Origin: Flavobacteriaceae bacterium NBU2973
GTDB taxonomy: Bacteria; Bacteroidota; Bacteroidia; Flavobacteriales; Flavobacteriaceae
Assembly (NCBI GenBank): GCA_026162565.1
Contig: JAOEIQ010000003.1
Coordinates: 62,001 to 126,000 of the forward strand
Length of the DNA: 64,000 nucleotides
Direction: 5' to 3'
The notes below the pieces were generated by a model. It did not search any database. It saw only the letters and a list, made by a program, of their open reading frames with translations, and was not told the DNA's origin. Below, piece after piece: positions 62,908-64,000 of the stretch (position 1 is the stretch's first letter; every line of letters begins with the position of its first letter). The position numbers were made by a program, and so were the translations under genes.

Positions 62908-64000
62908 AAAAAATCCTAACCATCTTCACTATTCTACTACTTGTCTCATGTAAACAAGAAAAAAAATCTGATTATACTCCTGTTAGAGGTCTAATTACTG
63001 ACAAAGCAATGGTAGTTTCTGCTAGACAAGAAGCGTCTAAAATTGGAAATGATATCCTAAAAAAAGGTGGTAATGCCTTTGATGCCATGGCAGCAACAGA
63101 ACTAGCTTTAGCTGTTTCCTACCCCTATGCAGGAAATTTAGGAGGTGGAGGTTTTATGGTTTACAGAAAAAATAATGGAGACATTGGAGCTGTGGACTAT
63201 CGTGAAAAGGCACCTTTAGCAGCAACTAAAGACATGTATTTGGATGAAGAAGGAAATGTTATTCCAGGAAAAAGTACACTTGGAGCAATGGCTGTTGGAG
63301 TTCCTGGAACTGTGGCTGGAGTGTTTGCTGTTCACGAAAAATTTGGAACGCTACCAATTCAAGAAATTTTAACTCCTGTAATTGAGCTTGCAAAAAAAGG
63401 AGTATTTGTAACCGAAAAACAAGAAAAAAGAATAGCAGCTAAACAAGAAGATTTCTCTAAAGCTAATAAAGATTCAATTATTTTTATGAAGGCTTGGAAA
63501 CAAGGAGACACGATTAGATATCCAGCTCTTGCTAAAACTTTAGAGCGTATTCTTGAAAATGGTCGTGATGAATTTTATAAGGGAGAGACAGCTAAAACAT
63601 TAGCTAAATTTATTCAAGATAATGGCGGAATTGTAACAGAAGAAGATTTAGCAAAATATCAAGTAAGATGGAGAGATCCTGTAACTTTTACTTACGATGA
63701 TTTAAGAATCATATCGATGTCACCTCCTTCTAGCGGTGGAATTTGCCTTGCTCAAATTTTGAAAATGATTGAACCTTACGATTTAGATAAGTTTGGTCAT
63801 AATACTACAAAAACCATTCAAGTAATCACAGAAGCAGAACGTCGTGCGTATGCAGACCGAAGTTTTTATTTAGGTGATCCTGATTTTGTAGATATACCAA
63901 ATAAAGAGCTCATAAGTGACGATTATTTAAAAAATAGAATGTCGTCGTTTACTTTTGATAAAGCAACCTTATCATCTGATGTGTCTTATGGAAATGTGCA
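62904..64000 (+). CDS. ggt: Gamma-glutamyltransferase lipoprotein (3' truncated by window edge)
   Basis: The frame starts at ATG 62904 (ATGA overlap with the preceding stop) and stays open to the last base, 365 residues. Lipoprotein signal LLVSC, Cys16. The large-subunit motifs are clear: GGNAFDAMAATELALAV, AGNLGGGGFMVY, DYREKAPLAA, AVGVPGTVAGVFAVHEKFGTLPI, PPSSGGICLAQIL, and EAERRAYADRSFYLGDPDF. The autoprocessing Thr and small subunit lie beyond the window. It hydrolyses or transfers the gamma-glutamyl group of glutathione-like peptides in the periplasm. Confidence 0.93.
   Translation, partial: MKKILTIFTILLLVSCKQEKKSDYTPVRGLITDKAMVVSARQEASKIGNDILKKGGNAFDAMAATELALAVSYPYAGNLGGGGFMVYRKNNGDIGAVDYREKAPLAATKDMYLDEEGNVIPGKSTLGAMAVGVPGTVAGVFAVHEKFGTLPIQEILTPVIELAKKGVFVTEKQEKRIAAKQEDFSKANKDSIIFMKAWKQGDTIRYPALAKTLERILENGRDEFYKGETAKTLAKFIQDNGGIVTEEDLAKYQVRWRDPVTFTYDDLRIISMSPPSSGGICLAQILKMIEPYDLDKFGHNTTKTIQVITEAERRAYADRSFYLGDPDFVDIPNKELISDDYLKNRMSSFTFDKATLSSDVSYGNV

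Overview
The window is a stretch of low-GC, gene-dense chromosome from a member of the Flavobacteriaceae (Bacteroidota), most likely a marine gliding genus of the Winogradskyella/Psychroserpens/Olleya type; the genus is inference. Support for the family: type IX secretion (T9SS) sorting domains, a GldF/GldG gliding-motility ABC component, DUF5686 and VCBS/ASPIC proteins, the bacillithiol-linked protein YtxJ, many lipoproteins with Bacteroidota-type lipoboxes, and promoters of the Bacteroidota form TTG-N19-TAnnTTTG, seen most clearly before the SRP RNA gene.

Layout. 1-5.1 kb: a large T9SS-secreted adhesin-like protein (cut by the left edge) and two small membrane proteins. 5.1-11.4 kb: ornithine aminotransferase, a YbiT-like ABC-F ATPase, a thioredoxin-fold lipoprotein, transaldolase-like aldolase, an SDR. 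11.5-21.8 kb: SRP RNA on the minus strand, glutaminyl cyclase, a beta-helix-like lipoprotein, a VCBS/T9SS protein, glyA, fahA, an N-terminally extended pseudouridine synthase, a lipoprotein. 22-26.9 kb: a minus-strand cluster starting with an ECF sigma factor and a zinc-finger/HEAT anti-sigma factor, then an adhesin-like protein, a serine hydrolase and a glycosidase-like lipoprotein. 27.1-29.1 kb: a type II restriction-modification pair (m5C methyltransferase plus BsuBI/PstI-family endonuclease), the only clearly accessory locus. 29.2-40.1 kb: ytxJ/clpB, an SRPBCC protein, a TetR/thioesterase pair with shared operators, deoC, smpB, a DUF5686 protein, pcm. 40.3-51.1 kb: a plus-strand run (oxidoreductase, 3-hydroxyacyl-CoA dehydrogenase, DUF1015, YggS, exonuclease/GIY-YIG, ion channel, miaA, fused gldF-gldG, dnaN). 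51.2-56.4 kb: a sulfur-handling cluster on the minus strand (persulfide-dioxygenase/rhodanese, two YeeE/YedE halves, TauE) next to mnmE. 56.5-64 kb: TlpA-type lipoprotein, rhomboid protease, lipid A-type acyltransferase, class V aminotransferase, phosphohexomutase, ACP phosphodiesterase and a gamma-glutamyltransferase cut by the right edge.

The most unusual observation is at 44.1-44.4 kb: the DnaQ-like/GIY-YIG gene has an open frame covering its first catalytic motif but no ATG, GTG or TTG to start it; two adjacent heptamer tandem repeats sit exactly there, and removing one TTTTAAC copy would put the upstream ATG in frame. Other points are an ABC-F protein with one complete and one degraded ATP site, a 40-bp palindromic TetR operator with a second copy in the downstream gene's promoter, a cluster of perfect inverted repeats between ytxJ and clpB, a GldF-GldG fusion, and a PstI-family nuclease paired with a cytosine-5 methyltransferase.

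I see no tRNA, 5S/16S/23S rRNA, CRISPR array, insertion sequence or prophage gene. No stretch over 300 bases is without a gene.
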